The position numbers and the translations under genes were made by a program. Below the pieces are notes generated by a model. The model was not told the DNA's origin. It saw only the letters and a program-made list of their open reading frames with translations, and ran no database searches. Below, piece by piece: positions 53,505-59,587 of a stretch of 59,587 nt of DNA. How positions within the stretch are numbered: the stretch's first letter is position 1; each line of letters opens with the position of its first letter. This DNA comes from an uncultured Rhodospirillales bacterium (GTDB taxonomy: Bacteria > Pseudomonadota > Alphaproteobacteria > ATCC43930 > CGMCC-115725): assembly GCA_903822185.1 (NCBI GenBank), contig CAIJOA010000037.1, positions 1 through 59,587 on the forward strand. Reading direction: 5' to 3'.

Positions 53505-54902
53505 ATGACACCAGGCGCGCGCATCGAAGCCGCGATCGGGCTGCTGCATACCATCGGTGATGGTGGCGCGCCGGCCGATGATACGGTGGCGAATTATTTT
53601 CGCCGCCATCGTTTCGCCGGGGTGAAGGACCGCGCCGCGATCTCGAAACACATCTATGGCGTCCTGCGCCATCGTGGTGTGATCGATTGGTGGCTTGAAA
53701 AACATAACGCCTTGCGCGATGCGCGCCGCCGCATGTTGGCGCAATTGGCGCTGTACGAGGAATGGAATCCCGATCAGATTTCGCGCGCCTGCGACGGCGA
53801 TCAGTTCCGTCCCGGCCGCCTCGATTATGGTGAGACGCAACTGGTCGAAGCCTTGGCGGGGCAAAAACCCGAACATCGCGACATGCCGCTGGATGCGCGC
53901 TGCAACTTTCCCGCTTGGCTGACGCCGTTTCTCGAACGCGCGCTGGGCCGCGACGTCTCGCGCGAGATGGGGGCGATGCAGACCGAGGCGCCGCTCGATC
54001 TCCGCACCAACCTGATCAAGACCAACCGTGAAGAAGTGTTGCGGTCGCTGGAGATGGAGGACATTCGGCCCGGCCCGACGCCGCTGTCGCCGATCGGGCT
54101 GCGGCTCTATGAGCGCGTGCCGTTGGGCCAAAGCGAAACCTTCAAGCGCGGCGATGTCGAGGTGCAGGACGAAGGCTCGCAGCTCGCGGCGTTGATGGCC
54201 GATGTGAAACCGGGCATGCGCGTCGTCGATTTCTGCGCCGGGGCTGGTGGTAAGACGCTGGCGCTCGCGGGCCAGATGAAAAATCGTGGCCATCTTGTTG
54301 CGGCCGATGTCGCGGGTAAACGTCTCGAACGCGCGACGCAACGTCTGCGACGTGCCGGCGCCAGCATCGTTCAGCGCGTCACCCTGACCGGCGCGCGCGA
54401 CAAATGGGTGAAGCGCCATGCCGAGGGCTTCGATTGCGTTTTCGTCGATGCGCCCTGCACCGGCACGGGTACGTGGCGGCGCAATCCCGACGCGAAATGG
54501 CGGCTGCGCCCCAAGGACATCGAAGAACTGACCGCGATCCAGGCGGATATCCTCGACAGCGCACAGCGGCTGGTGAAGCCGGGTGGGCGTCTGGTCTATG
54601 CAACCTGTTCGCTGTTGATGGAAGAAGACGAAGACCAGGTCGAAAAATTCCTCGCGACCCATCCCGACTTCACGCTGAAGCCGATTGCCGATGTTTGGCG
54701 CGACACGATCGGCACCGATTGCCCGGTCAAAGGCGACATGCTGCGTCTGACGCCAGCGCATCATCGCACCGATGGCTTCTTCGCCGCGGTGATGACCCGC
54801 AAGGCCGCGCCGAAGAAACCAAAGAAGGCAAAAGAGGACGAAGCCGTGGACGACGCGGTCGAAGCCGAATCCGAAATCGCCGACGAGAATAGCGATGGTT
54901 GA
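53505..54902 (+). CDS. RsmB/NOP2-family RNA (cytosine-5) methyltransferase
   Basis: A 465-residue m5C RNA methyltransferase. An N-terminal NusB-like helical part (about residues 1-110) is followed by the Rossmann domain with SAM motif FCAGAGGKTLALAG. DAPCTGTGTWRRNPDAKWR (the TPC-type Cys) and YATCSLL carry the second, nucleophilic Cys. The last 35 residues are a charged Lys/Glu/Asp-rich tail. It is probably the RsmB orthologue acting on 16S rRNA, but NOP2/Sun paralogues are hard to tell apart by eye. The stop overlaps the GNAT start by 8 nt. Confidence 0.88.
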   Translation: MTPGARIEAAIGLLHTIGDGGAPADDTVANYFRRHRFAGVKDRAAISKHIYGVLRHRGVIDWWLEKHNALRDARRRMLAQLALYEEWNPDQISRACDGDQFRPGRLDYGETQLVEALAGQKPEHRDMPLDARCNFPAWLTPFLERALGRDVSREMGAMQTEAPLDLRTNLIKTNREEVLRSLEMEDIRPGPTPLSPIGLRLYERVPLGQSETFKRGDVEVQDEGSQLAALMADVKPGMRVVDFCAGAGGKTLALAGQMKNRGHLVAADVAGKRLERATQRLRRAGASIVQRVTLTGARDKWVKRHAEGFDCVFVDAPCTGTGTWRRNPDAKWRLRPKDIEELTAIQADILDSAQRLVKPGGRLVYATCSLLMEEDEDQVEKFLATHPDFTLKPIADVWRDTIGTDCPVKGDMLRLTPAHHRTDGFFAAVMTRKAAPKKPKKAKEDEAVDDAVEAESEIADENSDG

Positions 54903-55431
54903 TATCCGTCTGGCTCGGATCGAGGACGCGCCGGCCATTGCCCGCATCCATGTTGCGGTGTGGCAATCGGCCTATCGCCAATTGATGCAGGAAGAGCTGA
55001 TCGATCAGGTGACGGTCGAGGCACGCGAAGAGATGTGGACCGACATTCTGACCGCCTATGCCGACACCCATCCGGTGATCGTCGCCGAGGATTTCGGCGT
55101 CGGCATTTGCGGCTTCGGCAATGCCGGCCCGCTGCGCGGCGAAGCACTGCTGGGCTACAGCGGCGAGTTCAAGACGCTCTATTTGTTGCCGACCTATCAG
55201 CGGCGCGGCATTGGCAGCCAGATGCTGAGCCGCCTCGCGACCCACCTGGTCGAACGCGGCCATACCAGCGCCGCCGCCTGGGTCGTCGCGACCAATCCGG
55301 CCTGCGGTTTCTTCGAAGCAATGGGCGGCGCGATCCTCGCCCAACGCGAAGCCGACGAAGAAGGCGACGAACTGACCGACATCGCCTATGGCTGGACCGA
55401 CCTGCCAGCGCTGATTCGGCGCGGGGCTTAG
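54895..55431 (+). CDS. GNAT-family N-acetyltransferase
   Basis: A 178-residue acetyltransferase. The acetyl-CoA pyrophosphate loop is QRRGIGS in LYLLPTYQRRGIGSQMLSRL (about residues 98-118), preceded by a beta-4 strand and followed by AAAWVVATNPACGFFEAMGG. The ATG overlaps the methyltransferase gene end, so the two are translationally coupled. The placement could suggest modification of a ribosomal protein or small molecule; the substrate is unknown. Confidence 0.88.
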   Translation: MVDIRLARIEDAPAIARIHVAVWQSAYRQLMQEELIDQVTVEAREEMWTDILTAYADTHPVIVAEDFGVGICGFGNAGPLRGEALLGYSGEFKTLYLLPTYQRRGIGSQMLSRLATHLVERGHTSAAAWVVATNPACGFFEAMGGAILAQREADEEGDELTDIAYGWTDLPALIRRGA

Positions 55432-55450
55432 CTCAACCCCACTCTCCTTA

Positions 55451-55531
55451 TCGTCATTCCCGCGAAAGCGGGAATCCATTGCTCAGTCCGTGCGATGGAA
55501 AGATGGACCCCCGCTTTCGCGGGGGTGACGA
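55451..55531. repeat. REP-type inverted pair (ATTCCCGCGAAAGCGGGAAT class)
   Basis: Two REP-like units in opposite orientation lie at 55451-55478 (core ATTCCCGCGAAAGCGGGAAT) and 55503-55531 (core CCCCCGCTTTCGCGGGGG). Each is itself palindromic and ends in TCCAT/TCGTCA-type flanks. Paired in this way they form a REPIN-like element between the GNAT and hemerythrin genes. They may also terminate or stabilise transcripts. Such units depend on RAYT transposases encoded elsewhere. Confidence 0.8.
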
Positions 55532-55617
55532 CTGGATAGGAAGTGGGGCAAGTGGAACTTCGTCTCGTCTTCGCGGCTTAGAGGAATGGCTCCCACCCGT
55601 TTTGCGAGGTCATTCCC

Positions 55618-56190
55618 ATGCCGAAGTCATCTTCTTTTGTCGATGCGATCAAATCCGGTGTTGATGATCTGGCCCGGGCGCTGACCCCGGCCAGTGTGGC
55701 GGGACTCCCCGGCATCGGCGGCGGGGTGAATATTCTCGATCTGCTGAAGGCGGATCACGATCGTTTCCGCGATCTTCTGGACAAGATCATGAAAGGCCGC
55801 GGCCAGCATCGCGCCGATCTGTTCAAGACCTTCAAACTCGAGATCACGGCTCATAGCCGTGCCGAGGAAAAAGCACTCTACGTCCCGATGCAGAAGTTCG
55901 AGGAGGGCAAGAAAAAGGCCCTTGAAGGCGATGTCGAGCACGAGGTTGTCGATTATCTTCTCGCCGAACTAGCCCGCCCGCGCAACAAGGACACCGACAA
56001 TTGGACCGCGCGCTGCCAGGTGCTGCAGGAATTGACCGAGCATCATCTCGACGAGGAAGAATCGGACCTCTTCCCGATGGCGCGCAAGCATTTCGATTCC
56101 GCGGCCCTCGATAAGATGGGGCAGCAGTTTATCAAGGAAAAGCGTAAGCACGGCGTGAATGACGAAGTCCCGCGACAGGCGGCGGAGTAG
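55618..56190 (+). CDS. Hemerythrin-domain protein
   Basis: A 190-residue protein with a four-helix hemerythrin fold. Candidate di-iron ligands are His in LLKADHDRFRDLL, His/Glu in ITAHSRAEEKALY, His in DVEHEVVDYLL and the H-H-x-D-E-E run in LTEHHLDEEESDLFP. An N-terminal extension of about 40 residues (DAIKSGVDDLARALTPAS) precedes the domain. Bacterial hemerythrins bind O2 or NO, or protect iron-sulfur enzymes. It stands alone between two palindromic repeats. Confidence 0.88.
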   Translation: MPKSSSFVDAIKSGVDDLARALTPASVAGLPGIGGGVNILDLLKADHDRFRDLLDKIMKGRGQHRADLFKTFKLEITAHSRAEEKALYVPMQKFEEGKKKALEGDVEHEVVDYLLAELARPRNKDTDNWTARCQVLQELTEHHLDEEESDLFPMARKHFDSAALDKMGQQFIKEKRKHGVNDEVPRQAAE

Positions 56191-56198
56191 GGGAGCCA

Positions 56199-56300
56199 CC
56201 CCTCACCCTCCCGCTGACGCGGGCCCCTCCCTCTCCCCAAGGGGGCGATGGGTAGGTAACTCTCCCTCGCCCCCTTGGGGGTGAGGCCCGGGGTGAGGGG
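56199..56300. repeat. 102-bp MITE/REP-like palindrome (CCCCTCACCC ... GGGTGAGGGG)
   Basis: The outer arms are CCCCTCACCC (56199-56208) and GGGTGAGGGG (56291-56300). Inside is a perfect 14-bp repeat CCCCAAGGGGGCGA (56235-56248) / TCGCCCCCTTGGGG (56267-56280). Intergenic elements of this composition are common as dispersed repeats in proteobacterial genomes. It lies between the hemerythrin and guaA genes, 8 bp after the hemerythrin stop. Confidence 0.8.
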
Positions 56301-56377
56301 GCTTTCCACGCCGACTCCGCATATCTGACCCCCGACTCGTCCCAGCCCGGTTTCGCTTTCCCCCCGCCGCGACTAAA

Positions 56378-57943
56378 ATGCCTGGGATGGAAAATCATCC
56401 CGATCGCGTCCTCATCCTCGATTTCGGCAGCCAGGTAACGCAACTCATCGCGCGCCGCGTGCGCGAAAGCGGCGTCTATTGCGAAATCCACCCGTTCAAC
56501 ATCGACAATGAAAAGCTGAAGGCGTTCGGCCCGAAGGCTATCATCCTCTCGGGCGGTCCCGCTTCTGTCACCGAACAAGCCAGCCCCCGCGCGCCCGACG
56601 GCGTCTTCACGCTGGGCGTGCCGGTGCTCGGCATCTGTTACGGCGAACAGACGATGTGCGCGCAGTTGGGCGGCAAGGTCGCCGGTTCCGACCATCGCGA
56701 ATTCGGCCGCGCCTTCATCGAAGTGACCGAAGACTGCGCGCTCTTCGCCGGCCTCTGGCCCAAGGGCAGCCGCGAACAGGTGTGGATGAGCCACGGCGAC
56801 CGCGTCGATGCGTTACCGCCCGGCTTTCGTGTCGTCGCCGTCAGCGACGGTGCGCCCTATGCGGCAGTGGCCGACGATGCGCGCCGCTTCTACGGCGTGC
56901 AGTTCCATCCCGAGGTCGTGCACACGCCGCAAGGCGCGGCGTTGCTCAAGAACTTCACGCACAAAGTCGCGGGCTGCACCGGCGATTGGACGATGGCCGC
57001 GTTCCGCGCCGAAAGCATCGCCCGCATCCGCGCCCAGGTCGGCAAGGGCCGCGTCATCTGTGGACTCTCCGGCGGCGTCGATTCATCCGTCGCGGCGGCG
57101 TTGTTGCACGAGGCGCTGGGCGATCAGCTCACCTGCATCTTCGTCGATACCGGCCTCTTGCGGCAGGATGAAGCGACCGAGGTCGTGAAGCTGTTCCGCG
57201 ATCATTACAACATCCCGCTGGTCCATCGCGACGCCGGCGCGTTGTTCCTCGGCAAGCTCGCGGGCGTCACCGACCCCGAACAGAAACGCAAGATCATCGG
57301 CGGCACCTTCATCGACGTGTTCGACGAAGAGGCAACCAAGATCGGCGGTGCCGAATTCCTGGCGCAAGGCACGCTCTATCCCGACGTCATCGAATCGGTC
57401 AGCTTCACCGGCGGGCCCAGCGTCACGATCAAATCGCACCACAATGTCGGCGGCCTGCCCGCGCGCATGAAGCTGAAACTGGTCGAACCTTTGCGCGAAT
57501 TGTTCAAAGATGAAGTCCGCGACCTCGGCCGCGAACTGGGCCTGCCCGACCATCTGGTGAAACGCCACCCGTTCCCCGGCCCCGGCCTCGCCATCCGCAT
57601 CCCCGGCGACATCACCGCCGAAAAACTCGATATCCTGCGCAAAGCCGACGTGATCTATCTCGACCAAATCCGCAACGCCGGCCTCTACGATGCGATCTGG
57701 CAGGCCTTCGCCGTGTTGCTGCCGGTGAAAAGCGTCGGCGTCATGGGCGACGGCCGCACTTACGACTATGTCTGCGCCCTCCGCGCCGTGACCTCGACCG
57801 ACGGCATGACCGCGGACTCCTATCCCTTCGCGCACGAATTCCTCAGCGAAACGGCGACGCGCATCATCAACGAAGTGCGGGGCATCAACCGCGTGGTTTA
57901 CGACGTGACGTCGAAGCCGCCTGGGACGATCGAGTGGGAGTGA
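56378..57943 (+). CDS. guaA: GMP synthase (glutamine-hydrolysing)
   Basis: A 521-residue bifunctional enzyme converting XMP and glutamine to GMP. In the class I amidotransferase domain (about 1-205), C87 lies in GICYGEQ and the His-Glu pair in QFHPEVVHT. The PP-loop ATP pyrophosphatase has [10 protein letters not shown]. The dimerisation domain ends [17 protein letters not shown], the invariant C-terminus. An alternative start at 56387 (MENHPDR) fits the family equally well; neither has a strong ribosome site. Confidence 0.97.
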   Translation: MPGMENHPDRVLILDFGSQVTQLIARRVRESGVYCEIHPFNIDNEKLKAFGPKAIILSGGPASVTEQASPRAPDGVFTLGVPVLGICYGEQTMCAQLGGKVAGSDHREFGRAFIEVTEDCALFAGLWPKGSREQVWMSHGDRVDALPPGFRVVAVSDGAPYAAVADDARRFYGVQFHPEVVHTPQGAALLKNFTHKVAGCTGDWTMAAFRAESIARIRAQVGKGRVICGLSGGVDSSVAAALLHEALGDQLTCIFVDTGLLRQDEATEVVKLFRDHYNIPLVHRDAGALFLGKLAGVTDPEQKRKIIGGTFIDVFDEEATKIGGAEFLAQGTLYPDVIESVSFTGGPSVTIKSHHNVGGLPARMKLKLVEPLRELFKDEVRDLGRELGLPDHLVKRHPFPGPGLAIRIPGDITAEKLDILRKADVIYLDQIRNAGLYDAIWQAFAVLLPVKSVGVMGDGRTYDYVCALRAVTSTDGMTADSYPFAHEFLSETATRIINEVRGINRVVYDVTSKPPGTIEWE

Positions 57944-58024
57944 TTTGAGTTTGGACCTCGCGCACCGATTTCGCCGATGGGCAAGGTTGCTTTGAGATAC
58001 TACCCAACAAAACAGATGTGAGGC

Positions 58025-58549
58025 TTACAACAATCTTAAGCTTGTAAGTCGGATCGTCATCGCTTGCTCGCTGACATTAAATTCCTTGGCTAGCGCGGTG
58101 ACGTGGGAATCATAGAGTTGCTCGGTGCTCAATGCCTTGACCCGTTCTCGCACCAAGCGGGAAGGCATTAACAGGCATGCAGCAAACTGATTTGCCTCTA
58201 TCTCTTTTGCCTCTATGCCAGTGGATGATCGCTGATTGCGATGGCTGATTAAATGTCCGCGATCTACGTGAACATGCTCACCCGGCTCGAATTGATGCCG
58301 TAGATAATGATGAGCTGTTTCATGGGCGATTGAAAATCTTTGCCTTTGTTGAGGATCGCTTTTGCGTATGGCAATGCGAGAACCTTGGGGACCCGTGATC
58401 AGCGCCCCGGAAATTTCTTCTCCAAGATCGATATAAACCACTTCGAGTCCAAGTTGTGACGCAACGCCCGCAACGTCCACAGGGGCGTGCTTGATGTTTA
58501 GAGCATCAACCAATGCTTCAGCCTGATTTCTAGCGGACAAGATGCTCAT
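58025..58549 (-). CDS. ImmA/IrrE-type metallopeptidase
   Basis: A 174-residue zinc peptidase. The HExxH motif is H76-E77-T-A-H80 (IAHETAHHYLRH), and the third ligand is E118 in EIEANQFAACLLMP. Such peptidases inactivate a partner XRE repressor when induced. An AGGAAG site precedes the ATG. It lies 22 bp downstream of the XRE gene on the same strand, forming the classical repressor-antirepressor pair. The short gap contains TTAAGTATTAACC, which resembles one half of the upstream palindrome, so a second repressor contact is possible. Confidence 0.9.
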   Translation of the reverse strand: MSILSARNQAEALVDALNIKHAPVDVAGVASQLGLEVVYIDLGEEISGALITGPQGSRIAIRKSDPQQRQRFSIAHETAHHYLRHQFEPGEHVHVDRGHLISHRNQRSSTGIEAKEIEANQFAACLLMPSRLVRERVKALSTEQLYDSHVTALAKEFNVSEQAMTIRLTSLRLL

Positions 58550-58571
58550 CGATTCTTCCCTAGGTTAATAC

Positions 58572-58904
58572 TTAAGATTTGCCGACGAGCTTTTTCGCCG
58601 CACTCACCGAAAGGCCGAGCTTCGATATAACCTCATCGGTGATGCGGGCATTGCTCTTGGCGCCGCGCTGCGCTGCTTTTGGCGGTAGTATGTCGGTGAT
58701 TTCGACGCTTAGCACGGCCGCTAGTTGGACAAGAGTATGTGACAAAATTCGCTGATGGCCGCCCTCAATGTTGGCAACGGACACACGAGTCGTCGGGGGC
58801 GAGAGTTGTCGTCCAAGGTCTTCTTGCGTCATGCCCGCCTTGTTCCGGCAGTCACGAATGCGCCGTCCGACTTCTGCGTAGAAAGGCTCAATCTGTGCGG
58901 CCAT
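58572..58904 (-). CDS. XRE-family transcriptional repressor (ImmR-like)
   Basis: A 110-residue protein. The N-terminal helix-turn-helix (about residues 10-70) reads RRIRDCRNKAGMTQEDLGRQL with a recognition helix near TRVSVANIEGG. A basic C-terminal tail (ARITDEVISKLGLSVSAAKK) may contact the peptidase. I start at the ATG at 58904, since the frame upstream only offers a TTG without ribosome site. It is co-transcribed with the ImmA/IrrE gene. The perfect 32-bp palindrome 30 bp upstream is its likely operator. Confidence 0.88.
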   Translation of the reverse strand: MAAQIEPFYAEVGRRIRDCRNKAGMTQEDLGRQLSPPTTRVSVANIEGGHQRILSHTLVQLAAVLSVEITDILPPKAAQRGAKSNARITDEVISKLGLSVSAAKKLVGKS

Positions 58905-58934
58905 CCCCAGTATATGAACCAAAGATGGAGGTTC

Positions 58935-58966
58935 GTAAAGTATTACTTACGTAAGTAATACTTTAC
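58935..58966. promoter_or_regulatory. Perfect 32-bp palindrome, probable XRE operator
   Basis: The half GTAAAGTATTACTTAC (58935-58950) is followed directly by its reverse complement (58951-58966) with no mismatch. It lies between the divergent XRE-ImmA pair and the YjzC-like/zinc-binding genes, so one repressor could control both directions. Confidence 0.75.
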
Positions 58967-58990
58967 ACAATTGAAAAACGACACCATTAG

Positions 58991-59020
58991 TTGACACCGA
59001 GGATGTCTCGGGCTTACGTT
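58991..59020 (+). promoter_or_regulatory. Putative promoter of the YjzC-like gene
   Basis: A perfect -35 TTGACA (58991-58996) and a weak -10 TACGTT (59015-59020) are separated by 18 bp. The spacer holds a small CCGAG/CTCGG dyad. The start codon lies 61 nt downstream of the -10 box. Confidence 0.4.
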
Positions 59021-59080
59021 TGATGCTGACGGACGGCGAGGTGCTGACCGGCGCCAAACGTGAACACAGGAAATCTAACG

Positions 59081-59272
59081 ATGACGAACAATCTCAAGCC
59101 TGGCCAACCCGCTCCGAATTCCGGGGAATATGAAATTCGCGGCCCGCGCGGCGGCGACACGGGGCAGGAACGGACCGCAATCCAGGGAAAGCCCCTGCCG
59201 CCTACCCCGAAGGCTGGTCAGACCTACACACTCCACCGTCCCGCCCATAACGGGGCTGGGAAAAAGCGCTGA
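59081..59272 (+). CDS. YjzC-like small protein
   Basis: A 63-residue protein matching the YjzC-like pattern. It shows KPGQPAPNSGEYE, then GPRGGDTGQERT, then GKPLPPTPKAGQTYTL, with conserved Gly and Pro turns and a basic C-terminus (GAGKKR). The ATG at 59081 has AGGAAA upstream; a longer frame lacks support. The family is widespread but of unknown function. It is divergent from the XRE-ImmA pair and 37 bp upstream of a putative zinc-binding protein gene, suggesting co-transcription. Confidence 0.8.
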   Translation: MTNNLKPGQPAPNSGEYEIRGPRGGDTGQERTAIQGKPLPPTPKAGQTYTLHRPAHNGAGKKR

Positions 59273-59309
59273 CCGAATATGCGGGCGGCACCAGAGCAGA
59301 GGAATCCAC

Positions 59310-59587
59310 ATGGCTAGATGCACAGCGCCGGTAGAAGGTCACCGTTCAGCGAGCGCTGCGGCGGCTTGCCCTGCATGCCGTGGTCGCTCCAACCGCCACA
59401 GCTACGGGTCGCACTCGCCGTCCTACGTGTGGCCGTCCTATTCGTCGCCGTCCTATTCGGCTCCAACGTATTCGTTGTCGGGAAGTGGTGGGGGAGGTGG
59501 GAGCGGCGGTGGTCGGTCCAGAAGCATAAAGCCGCGCTGGTCCGGAGCTGGTTCGTCCCAATTGTACACGCTTGAAGAAGTCCGAGC
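59310..59587 (+). CDS. Putative zinc-binding protein with Gly/Ser linker, 5' part (runs off right edge)
   Basis: An open frame of 92 codons from the ATG at 59310 (AGAGGAA 6 nt upstream) to the window end. The N-terminus MARCTAPVEGHRSASAAAA is followed by CPAC, giving C4-x6-H11-x8-C20-x2-C23, a plausible zinc knuckle. Next come a Ser/Tyr/Pro-rich segment (PSYVWPSYSSPSYSAPTYS), a Gly-rich linker and the start of a new domain (SSQLYTLEEVR). I recognise the knuckle-linker layout only vaguely from N-termini of large multidomain bacterial proteins, so no function is assigned. The rest lies outside the window. Confidence 0.6.
   Translation, partial: MARCTAPVEGHRSASAAAACPACRGRSNRHSYGSHSPSYVWPSYSSPSYSAPTYSLSGSGGGGGSGGGRSRSIKPRWSGAGSSQLYTLEEVR

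Noticed and set aside
59318-59575. 85-codon plus-strand frame at the right edge
   Set aside because: It is an out-of-frame shadow of the frame starting at 59310, which has a ribosome site and a zinc-knuckle pattern.

Overview
The window looks like chromosomal DNA of a free-living, metabolically versatile alphaproteobacterium. It has high GC with strong G/C third-position bias. The right-hand block reads ppx/gppA - rlmE - guaB - RsmB-like methyltransferase - guaA, a housekeeping order I associate with Rhodospirillales-type genomes. That assignment is inference; no rRNA or marker phylogeny is possible here.

Layout. 1-1552 (minus) is the 5' part of a giant glycine-rich autotransporter-type surface protein that leaves the window on the left. 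2000-11818 (plus) is a catabolic block: bicupin, VOC protein, strong terminator, hydantoinase/oxoprolinase hyuAB, an exported binding protein, two binding-protein-fold proteins without signal peptides, and an isocitrate-lyase/PEP-mutase family enzyme. 11861-14957 carries a TauD/TfdA dioxygenase, a beta-propeller protein, a small conserved protein and a Crp/Fnr regulator. 15109-20089 holds a candidate sigma-54 promoter, an NtaA/SnaA/DszA-type flavin monooxygenase translationally coupled to an SsuBC-type ABC importer, and a convergent Tat-exported binding protein, separated by a 115-bp palindromic repeat. 20244-25374 has an aspartate-dehydrogenase-like enzyme, an alpha/beta-hydrolase homologue lacking the Ser nucleophile, and a complete four-gene ABC importer. 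25399-32139 has an esterase, two Rieske oxygenases, a class II aldolase and a molybdopterin-binding oxidase subunit without its partner subunits. 32285-39261 has ogt, an exported YtcJ-like amidohydrolase and a complete branched-chain amino-acid type (liv) transporter.

39280-42956 contains a deletion scar (two oppositely oriented gene 3' ends abutting), then a hybrid histidine kinase coupled to a CheC-type phosphatase. 42977-49417 contains an orphan binding protein, a fluoroacetate-dehalogenase-like hydrolase, a GntR regulator, a broken binding-protein gene and a further ABC importer. A gene-poor stretch (49418-49952) ends at tRNA-Gln(CTG), after which the region switches to housekeeping genes (50203-57943) containing two REP/MITE-like palindromic repeats. 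The right end (58025-59587) is a small cargo-like module: ImmA/IrrE peptidase, XRE repressor, a perfect 32-bp palindrome, a YjzC-like protein and a truncated putative zinc-binding protein.

Taken together, 2000-49417 is an accessory scavenging region for organic acids, amides, aromatics and possibly organohalogens. It encodes ten binding-protein or binding-protein-like genes, two of them truncated, and at least four ABC importers. Substrates cannot be read from sequence. The least explained parts are the hyuAB cluster with its signal-less binding-fold proteins, the CheC/kinase scar and the module at the right edge.
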